Positions 45,165 through 53,937 of a stretch of DNA of 64,000 bases are shown here, in pieces. Every line of letters begins with the position of its first letter. The first letter of the stretch is position 1. This stretch comes from an uncultured Olleya sp. (GTDB lineage: Bacteria > Bacteroidota > Bacteroidia > Flavobacteriales > Flavobacteriaceae): the NCBI GenBank assembly GCA_947503885.1, contig CANNFD010000003.1, positions 124,001 to 188,000 on the forward strand, read 5' to 3'. Below the pieces are notes generated by a model, which was not told the origin of the DNA, ran no database searches, and saw only the letters and a program-made list of their open reading frames with translations. The position numbers and the translations under genes are program-made.

Positions 45165-46088
45165 ATGATTACAACTATTTTTAGCAAATCCAAACCAATT
45201 AATTTTTTAATTGTTTTTAGTATTACACTAATTGCTTTTGTGTTGTTGCCTTTTAAGTACCCTAATTATGTAGATTCTAATACTACTATTTGGATTAAAA
45301 TAGGTGTTTTTATTTTAGCTTATCTTTCTATTTTACTACTTAATTTTATTGTGACTAAAAACTTATTGTCGCAACAAAATAATTACGAAATCTTGCTTTT
45401 TGGACTGTTTTTTTTAGCTGTACCTCAAGCGTTTTCTGACTATAAAATAGTGGTGTCAAACTTTTTTATTCTTCTATCTTTAAGGCGTTTAGTTAGTGTT
45501 AGGTCTAAAAAAGAAGTTGTAAAAAAACTGTTTGATTCAGGCTTTTTAATTGGATTAGCATCTTTATTTTATTTTTGGTCAATTTTATTTTTCCCTTTAA
45601 TATTTATTGCGCTTTTATTGTTTTCAGAGACTACAGCAAAGTACTATTTAATTCCGTTTATAGGATTAGCTACAATTAGCATTTTAGCAATATGTTTTTC
45701 AATTATTATATATGACGATTATTATTTAGCATTAAACATTACTCCTCAGGTTAATCTTGACTTTAATAGTTATAACTCGGTACAATTTATAACGGTAATA
45801 ACAATGCTGTTATCTTTTGGTATCTGGTCTTCGTTATTTTATTTAAAAGATATTAAAAAGAAAATGCGAAGCTACAGACCATCCTACAAAATTATGTTTT
45901 TAGCCTGTATATTAGCGTCTATAATTGTAGTGCTTTCTCCAATAAAAAATGGGAGTGAGCTTTTATTTTTATTCGCACCATTGGCTGTAATAATTACCAA
46001 TTACATTGAAACAATTGAAGAAAAATGGTTTAAAGAAGTGTTTTTAGGCTTAATTATAATTATACCTATTGTTTTATTAGTGTTGTAG
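45165..46088 (+). CDS. Polytopic membrane protein (DUF6427-type)
   Basis: The 307-residue protein has about nine hydrophobic spans and begins ITTIFSKSKPINFLIVFSIT. The N-terminal KSKPIN motif and the order upp-DUF6427-DUF6341 fit my recollection of the Bacteroidetes family DUF6427, whose function is unknown. The C-terminal spans include GSELLFLFAPLAVIITNYIE. Its last 12 bases overlap the end of the convergent upp gene, so the two coding regions share sequence on opposite strands. Confidence 0.75.
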   Translation: MITTIFSKSKPINFLIVFSITLIAFVLLPFKYPNYVDSNTTIWIKIGVFILAYLSILLLNFIVTKNLLSQQNNYEILLFGLFFLAVPQAFSDYKIVVSNFFILLSLRRLVSVRSKKEVVKKLFDSGFLIGLASLFYFWSILFFPLIFIALLLFSETTAKYYLIPFIGLATISILAICFSIIIYDDYYLALNITPQVNLDFNSYNSVQFITVITMLLSFGIWSSLFYLKDIKKKMRSYRPSYKIMFLACILASIIVVLSPIKNGSELLFLFAPLAVIITNYIETIEEKWFKEVFLGLIIIIPIVLLVL

Positions 46089-46736
46089 CTTTTGACCAAA
46101 AGCTAAATCTCCAGCATCCCCTAATCCAGGAACAATATACCCTTTACTACTTAAGTTTTTATCTACCGCTGCAATCCAAAGATTAGCTTCTTCGGGTAGG
46201 TTTTCATTTAAAAAAGCCACACCTGCTTCTGCACCAATAGCAGCAACAATGTGCAGGTTTTTTGGCGTTCCAAATGGTTGTAATGCTTTATAAGTTGCAA
46301 TTAAAGACTGTCCTGTTGCTAACATAGGATCGGCTAGGATTAATGTTTTTCCTGTCAAATCCGGACAAGCTAGATACTCGACAACAATTTCAAAAGTTTC
46401 TGGATTGTCTAAATGATGTCTGTAGGCAGATATAAAAGCATTTTCTGATTTATCAAAATAGTTAAGCAAACCATTATGTAAAGGGACACCAGCTCTAAGT
46501 ATAGAGCATAAAACGACATCGTTTTTTGGAGTGTTAGTAGTTATGGTATCCAAAGGTGTTGTTATGGTTCTAGTTTCAAATTCTAGCGTTTTACTTAACT
46601 CGTAACCTAAAACCTCACCAATACGCTCGATGTTTCGTCTAAATCGCATACTATCGTTTTGGACAGTAACGTCTCTGATTTCTGCAATAAATTGATTTAA
46701 TACGGAGTTTTCTTTAGATAAATTATGAATGTGCAT
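46077..46736 (-). CDS. upp: Uracil phosphoribosyltransferase
   Basis: The 219-residue enzyme makes UMP from uracil and PRPP in pyrimidine salvage. It shows RFRRNIERIGEVLGYELS near the N-terminus and CSILRAGVPLHNGLL in the centre. The PRPP-binding motif is ADPMLATGQSLIATYKAL, and KGYIVPGLGDAGDLAFG is near the C-terminus as in Upp. The C-terminal GDAGDLAFG is the uracil-binding end. The coding end overlaps the DUF6427-type gene by 12 bases. A TTTG / TAnnTTTA promoter lies upstream. Confidence 0.96.
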   Translation of the reverse strand: MHIHNLSKENSVLNQFIAEIRDVTVQNDSMRFRRNIERIGEVLGYELSKTLEFETRTITTPLDTITTNTPKNDVVLCSILRAGVPLHNGLLNYFDKSENAFISAYRHHLDNPETFEIVVEYLACPDLTGKTLILADPMLATGQSLIATYKALQPFGTPKNLHIVAAIGAEAGVAFLNENLPEEANLWIAAVDKNLSSKGYIVPGLGDAGDLAFGQKLQH

Positions 46737-46757
46737 AGCTATTATTACTTTAAAAAG

Positions 46758-46787
46758 TAAAGTTACTCTATTATTTAAAAAGCCAAA
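46758..46787 (-). promoter_or_regulatory. Promoter candidate for upp
   Basis: On the minus strand a perfect TTTG (46784-46787) is followed after 18 bases by TAACTTTA (46758-46765), seven of eight matches to TAnnTTTG. It lies 21 bases before the upp start. Confidence 0.55.
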
Positions 46788-46847
46788 ACACGTACTAACT
46801 AAAATTCATTTAAATTTACGTAATTTTACATTTTTAAAAATTATACT

Positions 46848-47456
46848 ATGTTTACAGATAAAGCTAATAAAATATTTCAGGACGTTATAAATAAGTATCA
46901 TGTTATTAATACGGTAGATCAACCATTTACTAATAGTTATGACAAGAGTACGCACTTATTAGAGCACCTTTTATACAGAAAATGTTGGATAGATACTGTA
47001 CAGTGGCATTACGAGGATATTATCCGTGACCCACAAATTGATCCAGTAGCAGCATTGACTTTAAAACGTAAAATTGATGCTTCAAACCAAGACAGAACGG
47101 ATATGGTGGAGTATATTGATAGTTATTTTTTAGAGAAATATAAAGACGTTACCCCTAAAAGTGGTGCAACAATTAATACTGAAAGCCCTGCTTGGGGAGT
47201 TGATAGATTATCAATTTTAGCATTAAAAGTGTATCATATGGAAGAAGAAGCAACTAGACCGGATGCTTCCGATGCGCATAAAGCTGCATGCCAGAAAAAA
47301 CTGGATGTTTTATTAGAGCAGCGTGTAGATTTAAGTACTGCAATCGATACATTATTATCTGATATTGAAAAAGGTGATAAATACATGAAAGTGTATAAGC
47401 AGATGAAAATGTATAATGATGACGAGCTTAATCCTGTTTTAAGAAATCAAAAATAA
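46848..47456 (+). CDS. DUF4254-family protein
   Basis: The 202-residue soluble, largely helical protein begins FTDKANKIFQDVINKYHVIN and contains WIDTVQWHYEDIIRDPQIDP, then RKIDASNQDRTDMVEYIDSY and a conserved SPAWGVDRLSILALKVYHM. I recognise this as the DUF4254 family, which in Bacteroidetes is regularly found next to a GT9-type glycosyltransferase gene, as here with 36 bases between. The function is unknown. The pairing suggests a role in the glycan or LPS core step of that transferase, as inference only. No metal-binding or catalytic motif is evident. Confidence 0.82.
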   Translation: MFTDKANKIFQDVINKYHVINTVDQPFTNSYDKSTHLLEHLLYRKCWIDTVQWHYEDIIRDPQIDPVAALTLKRKIDASNQDRTDMVEYIDSYFLEKYKDVTPKSGATINTESPAWGVDRLSILALKVYHMEEEATRPDASDAHKAACQKKLDVLLEQRVDLSTAIDTLLSDIEKGDKYMKVYKQMKMYNDDELNPVLRNQK

Positions 47457-47461
47457 TTTTG
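47454..47461 (+). promoter_or_regulatory. -7 box candidate before the GT9 gene
   Basis: TAATTTTG, a perfect TAnnTTTG, overlaps the DUF4254 stop and lies 31 bases before the next ATG. No matching -33 element. Confidence 0.35.
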
Positions 47462-47492
47462 TAATTCTGATTAAAGTGAAGACACTTATTTT

Positions 47493-48512
47493 ATGTCAGA
47501 AAAAATAAAGCATATTTTAGTAATCAGACTCTCAGCAATGGGGGACGTTGCTATGACTGTTCCTGTTTTACAAGCATTTACAAAACAATATCCTAATATT
47601 AAACTAACGGTTTTAACCAGACCTTTTTTTGCTCCTTTTTTTAGAGACTTAAAAAATGTTGAGGTGTTTCCGATTGATTTAAACCAAAAGCACAAGGGTG
47701 TTTTTGGGCTTTATAAGTTATCAAAAGCCTTAAAACAACTGGATGTTGATGCTGTAGCAGATTTGCATAATGTGCTAAGAACAAAGATTTTAAAACTTTT
47801 TTTCTTCGGAAAAAAATATAGTCAGCTAGATAAAGGACGTCAAGAAAAAAGGGCTTTGGTAGCAGGACAATCTTTTCAGCCTTTAAAAAGCACACACCAA
47901 CGGTATGCTGATGTTTTTGAAACTTTAGGCTTTAAAATAGACTTAGATAACCCTAAATTTCCTTTAAAAAAAACACTGCCACTTTCTATTTTAAAACTAG
48001 TAGATACACAAAATAAAAAACAATGGATAGGTATAGCGCCTTTTGCACAATACCAATCTAAAATGTATCCACTAGATAAAATGGCATTAGTAATAAAAGC
48101 ACTGCAAAACCAGTATAACCTCTTTTTATTTGGAGGTAAAGCAGATAAAGCAATACTTGACACAATGGTTAATGCTACTACTGTAATTAACTGCGCTGGA
48201 CAATTTAGTTTTGAAGAAGAATTAGATTTAATTTCTAATTTAGATTTGATGATAAGTATGGATTCAGGTAATGCGCATCTTGCTGCTATGTTAGGTGTTA
48301 AGGTAGTTACTATTTGGGGTGTTACACATCCTTATGCAGGGTTTGGAGCCTTTAACCAACCAGAAGCGTATAATATATTACCAGACAAAAAGCGTTACCC
48401 AAAATTACCAACCTCTATTTATGGTAATAAATTTCCTGAAGATTATAAGGAAGTAGCAGGAACTATTAATCCTGAACAAATTATAAATAAAGTAAATACT
48501 ATTTTAAAATAA
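47493..48512 (+). CDS. GT9-family (heptosyltransferase-like) glycosyltransferase
   Basis: The 339-residue GT-B enzyme begins KHILVIRLSAMGDVAMTVPV, the RxSxMGDVxxTxPV signature of ADP-heptose:LPS heptosyltransferases (WaaC/WaaF). It also has DLHNVLRTKIL, IAPFAQYQSKMYPLDKM, DLMISMDSGNAHLAAMLG and VTIWGVTHPYAGF. The family adds a sugar to the LPS inner core in the cytoplasm. Flavobacteria often lack ADP-heptose synthesis in the usual form, so the real donor is open. A clear hairpin ends the unit directly after the stop. Confidence 0.9.
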   Translation: MSEKIKHILVIRLSAMGDVAMTVPVLQAFTKQYPNIKLTVLTRPFFAPFFRDLKNVEVFPIDLNQKHKGVFGLYKLSKALKQLDVDAVADLHNVLRTKILKLFFFGKKYSQLDKGRQEKRALVAGQSFQPLKSTHQRYADVFETLGFKIDLDNPKFPLKKTLPLSILKLVDTQNKKQWIGIAPFAQYQSKMYPLDKMALVIKALQNQYNLFLFGGKADKAILDTMVNATTVINCAGQFSFEEELDLISNLDLMISMDSGNAHLAAMLGVKVVTIWGVTHPYAGFGAFNQPEAYNILPDKKRYPKLPTSIYGNKFPEDYKEVAGTINPEQIINKVNTILK

Positions 48513-48545
48513 AAAAAAGCCTCAATGTAAATTGAGGCTTCTGAT
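48511..48545 (+). terminator. Rho-independent terminator after the GT9 gene
   Basis: AAGCCTCAAT pairs perfectly with ATTGAGGCTT around the loop GTAA, preceded by a run of A. The T-run is short, so efficiency may be moderate. The following ~165 bases up to the PaaE-like gene contain no feature I can support. Confidence 0.8.
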
Positions 48546-48708
48546 TTTAACGACTAACGTAATATTAATATTATCCCTTAAACTAACAAATTTTAGTGTT
48601 ATAATCTTTAGCTAAATTACTTGTTAGTATTCTTATTCTATTTTATGGAGGTCTGTTTTATAGTGCTTTCGATAAAACGCTATTAAACACGACTAAATAC
48701 CCTTTAAT

Positions 48709-49761
48709 TTAAACATCATCATAATCAACAGCAAGTGTAGGTGTAGTAGGTTGTGCTTGACAAGTTAATATTAAGCCTTCTGCAACTTCACCATCTGTTA
48801 AAATGTTGTTTTGTCTCATAGTAGCTTTACCTTCTGTAATTCTAGCAACACAACTACTACAAATCCCACCTTGGCAAGAGTATGGTGCATCTAAATCTTG
48901 TTTTAAAGCAGCCTCTAATACCGTTTGTTTTTGAGACATTATAAAAGTTTCAGATTCGTCATCCACAGTTACAGTAATTTGTGTGTTACCTTCTCCAGTC
49001 GCTACAGTTGTAGTGGCGTCTGTTGATGCTTTAAATAATTCAAAATGAATATTATTTTCTGAGATGCTATTTTCAATTAAAACCTCTTTAACGGTGTTAA
49101 TCATGGCTTCTGGTCCGCAAAGGTAAAAGTCATCTATAGTTACATGCTTGTATTTATTTTTTACAATCAAATTAACAGTACTTTTTTCAATACGTCCAAA
49201 TAAGGCATTTTCTTCCTGAGATTGGCTATATAAAAACTGAATATAAAAACGCTCTTTAAATTGGTGGTGTAGCGCTAATAACTCCTCTAAAAAGATTGTG
49301 TCTTTTAGGGTTTTATTACCAAAAACTAATACAAAGTGACTTTTAGGCTCTTCTATTAATACCGTTTTAGCAATACTTAAAATTGGTGTAATCCCACTAC
49401 CTGCTGCAAATGCTGCAATGGTACGTTCTTCGTTTGGTTTAGGTTCAAAAATAAAGCGACCTTGTGGTTTTGCAACTTCTAAAGTATCTCCGGTTTTTAA
49501 ATTATGATTAGCATGTTTAGAGAAAGTTCCGTTTTCTACCTCTTTAACTGCAACAGTTAGTTTTCCGCTTGACGGAGAAGCGCATAATGAGTAATCACGT
49601 CTTACTTCTGCATCATTAATAGTAGTTTTAAGTGTAATATATTGACCAGCTTTAAAAGTATAGTCTTGTTTTAAGTTATTTGGCACATCAAAAGTCAATG
49701 TAACACAATGTTCTGTTTGACGTGTTATATCTGAAATTGTAAGTGTATGAAATTGAGACAT
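48709..49761 (-). CDS. PaaE-like FAD/NAD(P)H and 2Fe-2S oxidoreductase
   Basis: The 350-residue protein has a ferredoxin-reductase FAD domain (RRDYSLCASP at 54-63), an NAD(P)-binding domain (AAGSGITPILSIAKT) and a C-terminal plant-type 2Fe-2S ferredoxin domain. The cluster cysteines are C296, C301, C304 and C334 (CQGGICSSC and LTCQAQP). This domain order is that of PaaE, the reductase of the phenylacetyl-CoA epoxidase, and of related reductases. No paaABCD genes are nearby, so the electron acceptor here is unknown; it may serve a fatty acid desaturase or another oxygenase. It diverges from the PadR gene across a ~109-base spacer. Confidence 0.9.
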   Translation of the reverse strand: MSQFHTLTISDITRQTEHCVTLTFDVPNNLKQDYTFKAGQYITLKTTINDAEVRRDYSLCASPSSGKLTVAVKEVENGTFSKHANHNLKTGDTLEVAKPQGRFIFEPKPNEERTIAAFAAGSGITPILSIAKTVLIEEPKSHFVLVFGNKTLKDTIFLEELLALHHQFKERFYIQFLYSQSQEENALFGRIEKSTVNLIVKNKYKHVTIDDFYLCGPEAMINTVKEVLIENSISENNIHFELFKASTDATTTVATGEGNTQITVTVDDESETFIMSQKQTVLEAALKQDLDAPYSCQGGICSSCVARITEGKATMRQNNILTDGEVAEGLILTCQAQPTTPTLAVDYDDV

Positions 49762-49870
49762 TGTTTATTTTTTTTGTAAAAATAATGAAGCTTTTGTGTT
49801 TAGCCTTCTGTTTATAAAAAAATTAATACCTAAGATTATTATGCATAAGAAAATTATGTATATTTACCAC

Positions 49871-50209
49871 ATGGCAAATTCAAAATTATATAAAGGTAGT
49901 TTAGTGACTATTATTTTAAAGCTTTTAAATGAAAGTGAAAAAATGTATGGTTATGAGATGACGCAAAAAGTGAAGGAGATTACTAAAGGCGAACTTAACA
50001 TTACCGAAGGGGCTTTGTATCCTGCATTACATAAATTAGAAGCAGAAGGTTTGCTGGATGTCGAGGTTAAAAAAGTAGATAACCGTTTACGTAAATACTA
50101 TAAACTTACCGAAAAAGGTAATAAAGAAACGGTTAGTAAACTGGAAGAGCTTAAAGATTATATAAAAACCATGGAAACATTTATGAGTCCTAAATTTAGT
50201 TTAGAATAA
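49871..50209 (+). CDS. PadR-family transcriptional regulator
   Basis: With the start at ATG 49871 the protein has 112 residues: MANSKLYKGSLVTIILKLL, then the winged helix with MYGYEMTQKVKEITKG, LNITEGALYPALHKLEAEGL and RLRKYYKLTEKG. The TEGALYPALHKLE recognition helix and the YxLTxxG wing are the PadR signature. In-frame ATGs at 49841 and 49856 exist but precede the usual family start. It should be a dimeric repressor. The next gene starts one base after its stop, and the order regulator, two membrane proteins, permease, ATPase implies that it controls this module. The ligand is unknown. Confidence 0.93.
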   Translation: MANSKLYKGSLVTIILKLLNESEKMYGYEMTQKVKEITKGELNITEGALYPALHKLEAEGLLDVEVKKVDNRLRKYYKLTEKGNKETVSKLEELKDYIKTMETFMSPKFSLE

Positions 50210-50210
50210 T

Positions 50211-50834
50211 ATGAAGCTAAGCCAACAACAAATTAAGCAGATAGATAACTACCTGATTAAACTTAAGGTTAAGTTTGTGGATGTTAGATTAGAATTAATA
50301 GACCATCTAGCATCAGATTTTGAACAGTCCGACAAGCAGGGATTACTTGAAGATTATCTTAAATCTAAAATTAAGTTTATTCAAGACTTTGTCAAACAAC
50401 GTCAAAAAACAATCCATTGGAGTTACCAAAAACAAATGTGGCAAAGACTTTTCATGTTTTTTTATAAACCAACCTATCTTCCGTTTACCATAATAATGGG
50501 GCTTGGTTTATATTGGTTACAAAAAATACAACCTAATAAAACATCAATATTTGTCTTAATAATTAGTTTGGTAATTCTTCATTTTTGGTCTCTTGTTGGA
50601 AGTTACGGGCATTATAAAACGTTTAAAAAACTACAAATAGCGCAACCATTATATGCGATAATGGCATTGCCTTCATTATTTTTATATACAATGGGAGCAG
50701 CTAAACCACTATTAGAAAACCCCTACTTTTTTATAGCCTTTTGGTTTTTAGCAATCCTATTTAACGTAGCTGGAGCAATCGAATTATACAACAAGAAAAA
50801 CAAAATTTTGGACTACTCAAATACAATGGTTTAA
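50211..50834 (+). CDS. HAAS-like membrane protein linked to PadR, copy 1
   Basis: The 207-residue protein has a soluble helical N-terminus of about 80 residues with ELIDHLASDFE at 28-38, followed by four membrane spans (about 88-103, 113-130, 142-160, 168-187). The short helical domain fused to a membrane part next to a PadR gene resembles the HAAS domain known mainly from Firmicutes, where it is paired with PadR regulators. The family is not one I can name for Bacteroidetes. The next gene has the same motif at the same residue numbers, so they are paralogues. A role as a sensor or partner of the regulator is inference. Confidence 0.7.
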   Translation: MKLSQQQIKQIDNYLIKLKVKFVDVRLELIDHLASDFEQSDKQGLLEDYLKSKIKFIQDFVKQRQKTIHWSYQKQMWQRLFMFFYKPTYLPFTIIMGLGLYWLQKIQPNKTSIFVLIISLVILHFWSLVGSYGHYKTFKKLQIAQPLYAIMALPSLFLYTMGAAKPLLENPYFFIAFWFLAILFNVAGAIELYNKKNKILDYSNTMV

Positions 50835-50837
50835 GGA

Positions 50838-51527
50838 ATGAAGTTAACCCAATCTCAAATACAAAACCTTTATACGTTTACAAGACAACATTATGTAGAG
50901 CATTACGATTTACAAACCGAGTTAGTAGATCATTTAGCTAATGATATCGAATCCGTTTGGCAAACACAACCTACTTTACCTTATGAGCAAGCAAGAGATA
51001 AAGCCTTTAAAAAATTTGGAGTGTTTGGGTTTATGGATGTTGTGGAGCGTCGCCAAAAAGCAATGAGTAAACGTTATATTAAATACCTGTGGGACGAGCT
51101 TAAACAATGGTTTACGTTGCCTAAAGCAATAACGACTATGGCTCTATTTGTAATTATTTATATGGCGTTAACATCTGTCTTAGCAGTATATTTTTTGATT
51201 ACATTTTATGCATTAGTTTGTGTATTTGTTTTTTACAAAAGCTTACAATTAAAAAAACAATTTAAAATTAGAAAAGAGGCTTCTAATAAAAAGTGGATGC
51301 TTGAAGAAATTATATTTAAACAAGCAGGAGGTTCTGCAATAGTATTGATAACTCAATTACCACAATGGTATAATTTTTCAGGTAGTTTATTAGAAAATCC
51401 ATATGTTATTTTTGGGGTTTCTACTTTTTCTACACTCTTTTTTCTTTGGATGTATATTAGTTTTGAAGTGATACCAAATAAAGCAGAAGATTTATTAAAT
51501 GAAACTTATCCAGAGTTTTGTCTGTAA
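50838..51527 (+). CDS. HAAS-like membrane protein linked to PadR, copy 2
   Basis: The 229-residue paralogue starts MKLTQSQIQNLYTFTRQHYV and carries ELVDHLANDIE at 28-38, exactly where copy 1 has its ELIDHLASDFE. It continues with a helical segment (ARDKAFKKFGVFGFMDVVER) and four membrane spans between about 98 and 215. The longer insert and different spans show that the copies have diverged well beyond a recent duplication. It begins three bases after copy 1, and the DUF5687 gene follows after 52 bases. Function unknown. Confidence 0.7.
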   Translation: MKLTQSQIQNLYTFTRQHYVEHYDLQTELVDHLANDIESVWQTQPTLPYEQARDKAFKKFGVFGFMDVVERRQKAMSKRYIKYLWDELKQWFTLPKAITTMALFVIIYMALTSVLAVYFLITFYALVCVFVFYKSLQLKKQFKIRKEASNKKWMLEEIIFKQAGGSAIVLITQLPQWYNFSGSLLENPYVIFGVSTFSTLFFLWMYISFEVIPNKAEDLLNETYPEFCL

Positions 51528-51579
51528 CATTTTTATACTTTTATAGACTTACAGTATAACCTAACCAAAATCTTTTTCT

Positions 51580-53058
51580 ATGATTAGTAAATTTATAAGT
51601 TTAGAGTGGAAGTCTTTTATTAGATCTGCTAGCTTTGGTAAAAGTTTAGCAATAAAAATAGTAATGGGCTTTTTTGCGCTATACTTTATTTTAGCGTTTT
51701 TAGCATTAGGCTTTGGATTATACCCAATTCTTGAAAAAACGTTTCCAGGCCAAGATCCTTTTGTTGTAGTTAATGGGTTAATTTTCTTTTGGTTTTTAGG
51801 GGATCTGTTGTTTCGCTTTTTTTTACAAAAATTACCAGTAATGAGTGTAAAACCGTTACTAACCATACCAATTAAAAGAAGCAGTGTTGTGCATTTTGTG
51901 CTAGGTAAATCTGCAGTTTCCTTTTTTAATTTTTTACCACTTTTTGCAATTATCCCATTTAGTATAATATTACTAACTAAAGATTATGAAACTACCAAGG
52001 TAATCACATGGGTAGTTGCCATGATTTTACTAACCCTAATAAATAATTTTTTAAATTTTATTATCGAAAGTTTTTCTGCCGAGACAGAATTGTCCTTTCT
52101 ACCAATCATACTTTTTGCAGGTGCTTTATTTGGGCTTAATTATTTTAATATCGTGGACGTTTCAGGCGCCTTATCTAGTGCAATGTTAGCAATTACAAGC
52201 AACCCGATATTGTTACTAGTTTTAGTGGCTGTTTTGGTGGGTATGTACTTGTTTAATCATAAAATATTAATCAAAAAACTATATTTAGACCACTCGCTTA
52301 AAACAAAAATTAAAGAAGTAACGACTTCAGATTTAGGCTGGACCAAGCGCTTTGGGGATAGTGCACCTTTTATGCAATTAGATTTAAAATTAATTTGGCG
52401 TAATAAACGACCACGTTCAGCAGTTTTTATTTTAGTAATCGGACTATTGTATGGTTTGTTTTTTTATCCACAACCAATGTATAGAGACATGCCAATCATG
52501 TATGGATTTATTGGTGTATTTGTAACTGGTATTTTTCTAATCAATTTTGGACAATTTATTCCTGCTTGGGATAGTGGTTACTATAAAATGCTAATGAGCC
52601 AAAATATTAAGTACGAGCAGTATTTAAAATCTAAATACACACTAATGGTGCTTAGTGTAATTATCATGTTTGTGCTAAGTATTCCTTACGTTTATTTTGG
52701 TTGGAAAATTTTAGTAGCACATTTTGCAGCAGCAGTTTATAATATTGGTGTCAATTCTTATGTGATAATGCTAGGAGGATCTTTTAACAGAAAAAAAATA
52801 GATTTAAACCAACGTGCAGCGTTTAACTACCAAGGGACTGGTGCAGTACAATGGTTAATTGGTATCCCGTTATTATTATTACCGCTAGCTATTTTTGGCT
52901 TACTAACCTATTTTGTAGATTTTTATGCAGGTATTTCAGCATTAATCTTATTAGGTATTACAGGAGTAATATTTCATCAAAAAATCATGCGTTTTATTAC
53001 CAAAAAATATTTAGACTCTAAATATGAAATGATAAAAGCTTTTAATCAAGACAACTAA
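51580..53058 (+). CDS. DUF5687-family ABC-type permease
   Basis: The 492-residue protein has ten to twelve membrane spans. It begins ISKFISLEWKSFIRSASFGK and carries LDLKLIWRNKRPRSAVFILV in the middle and GQFIPAWDSGYYKMLMSQNI in the second half. I recognise it as DUF5687, a Bacteroidetes family that occurs with a single ABC ATPase gene and is probably its permease. The ATPase gene follows 21 bases downstream. The substrate cannot be read; exported peptides, drugs or lipids are all possible. The co-location with PadR suggests that it responds to an external stress. Confidence 0.83.
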   Translation: MISKFISLEWKSFIRSASFGKSLAIKIVMGFFALYFILAFLALGFGLYPILEKTFPGQDPFVVVNGLIFFWFLGDLLFRFFLQKLPVMSVKPLLTIPIKRSSVVHFVLGKSAVSFFNFLPLFAIIPFSIILLTKDYETTKVITWVVAMILLTLINNFLNFIIESFSAETELSFLPIILFAGALFGLNYFNIVDVSGALSSAMLAITSNPILLLVLVAVLVGMYLFNHKILIKKLYLDHSLKTKIKEVTTSDLGWTKRFGDSAPFMQLDLKLIWRNKRPRSAVFILVIGLLYGLFFYPQPMYRDMPIMYGFIGVFVTGIFLINFGQFIPAWDSGYYKMLMSQNIKYEQYLKSKYTLMVLSVIIMFVLSIPYVYFGWKILVAHFAAAVYNIGVNSYVIMLGGSFNRKKIDLNQRAAFNYQGTGAVQWLIGIPLLLLPLAIFGLLTYFVDFYAGISALILLGITGVIFHQKIMRFITKKYLDSKYEMIKAFNQDN

Positions 53059-53079
53059 CAATTACAAAACTTTATAATT

Positions 53080-53790
53080 ATGATCACAACCTCTAATCTT
53101 TCAAAAAAATATAGCGGAAAAGAAGTGTTAAATGTGTCTGCATTAGACATCCCAAAAGGACAAAGTTTTGGACTAGTTGGTAATAACGGTGCTGGAAAAA
53201 CAACTTATTTTAGTCTATTATTAGATTTAATAAAACCTACAACTGGCCATATTAAAAACAACGGTATTTTAGTTAGTCAAAGTGAAGACTGGAAACCCTT
53301 TACATCTGCTTTTATTGACGAAAGCTTTCTAATAGGCTACTTAACACCAGAAGAATATTTTTATTTTATTGGCGATTTACGTGGACAAAACAAGCAGGAT
53401 GTAGACAATTTAATTGCTCAATTTGAAGACTTTTTTCATGGCGAAATCCTTGGTCAGAAAAAATATCTTCGTGATTTAAGTAAAGGTAATCAGAAAAAAG
53501 CAGGTATAGTTGCTGCGTTAATTGGTAATCCTGAAGTTATTATTTTAGACGAACCCTTTGCTAATTTAGACCCAACAACACAAATTAGATTAAAAGAAAT
53601 TATAAAAGATCTTGCCCAACAAAAAGGTGTAACGGTGTTAGTGTCAAGTCACGACTTAATGCATGTTACAGATGTTTGCCAGCGTATTGTAGTGCTTGAT
53701 AAAGGTCAAGTAATTAAAGATATTGTAACTAGCGAAGCAACTTTAAAAGAGTTAGAAGCGCATTTTGCAGGGACTGTAAACCCAGTTTAA
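53080..53790 (+). CDS. ABC transporter ATP-binding protein
   Basis: The 236-residue ATPase has Walker A GNNGAGKTT (34-42), a signature loop of the LSKGNQKK form (133-140), Walker B with ILDEP (155-159) and the H-loop histidine H191 in VSSHDLMH. All catalytic elements are present, with the signature varying from LSGGQ, as is common in this exporter class. It is the energy unit for the DUF5687 permease. No terminator is obvious downstream; a 147-base spacer leads to sprE. Confidence 0.95.
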   Translation: MITTSNLSKKYSGKEVLNVSALDIPKGQSFGLVGNNGAGKTTYFSLLLDLIKPTTGHIKNNGILVSQSEDWKPFTSAFIDESFLIGYLTPEEYFYFIGDLRGQNKQDVDNLIAQFEDFFHGEILGQKKYLRDLSKGNQKKAGIVAALIGNPEVIILDEPFANLDPTTQIRLKEIIKDLAQQKGVTVLVSSHDLMHVTDVCQRIVVLDKGQVIKDIVTSEATLKELEAHFAGTVNPV

Positions 53791-53937
53791 AATCTAACCG
53801 AGTTTCTCAAAACATTTAAGTTTCAGTTCATTTTTTGGCAAAAAGTAAAAAAGATGCTTATTTTTACGCACTTGTCAGTAATTACTAATAATAATTACTA
53901 CAAAATTTAGTTATGTATTACACAAAATACAACCGCA

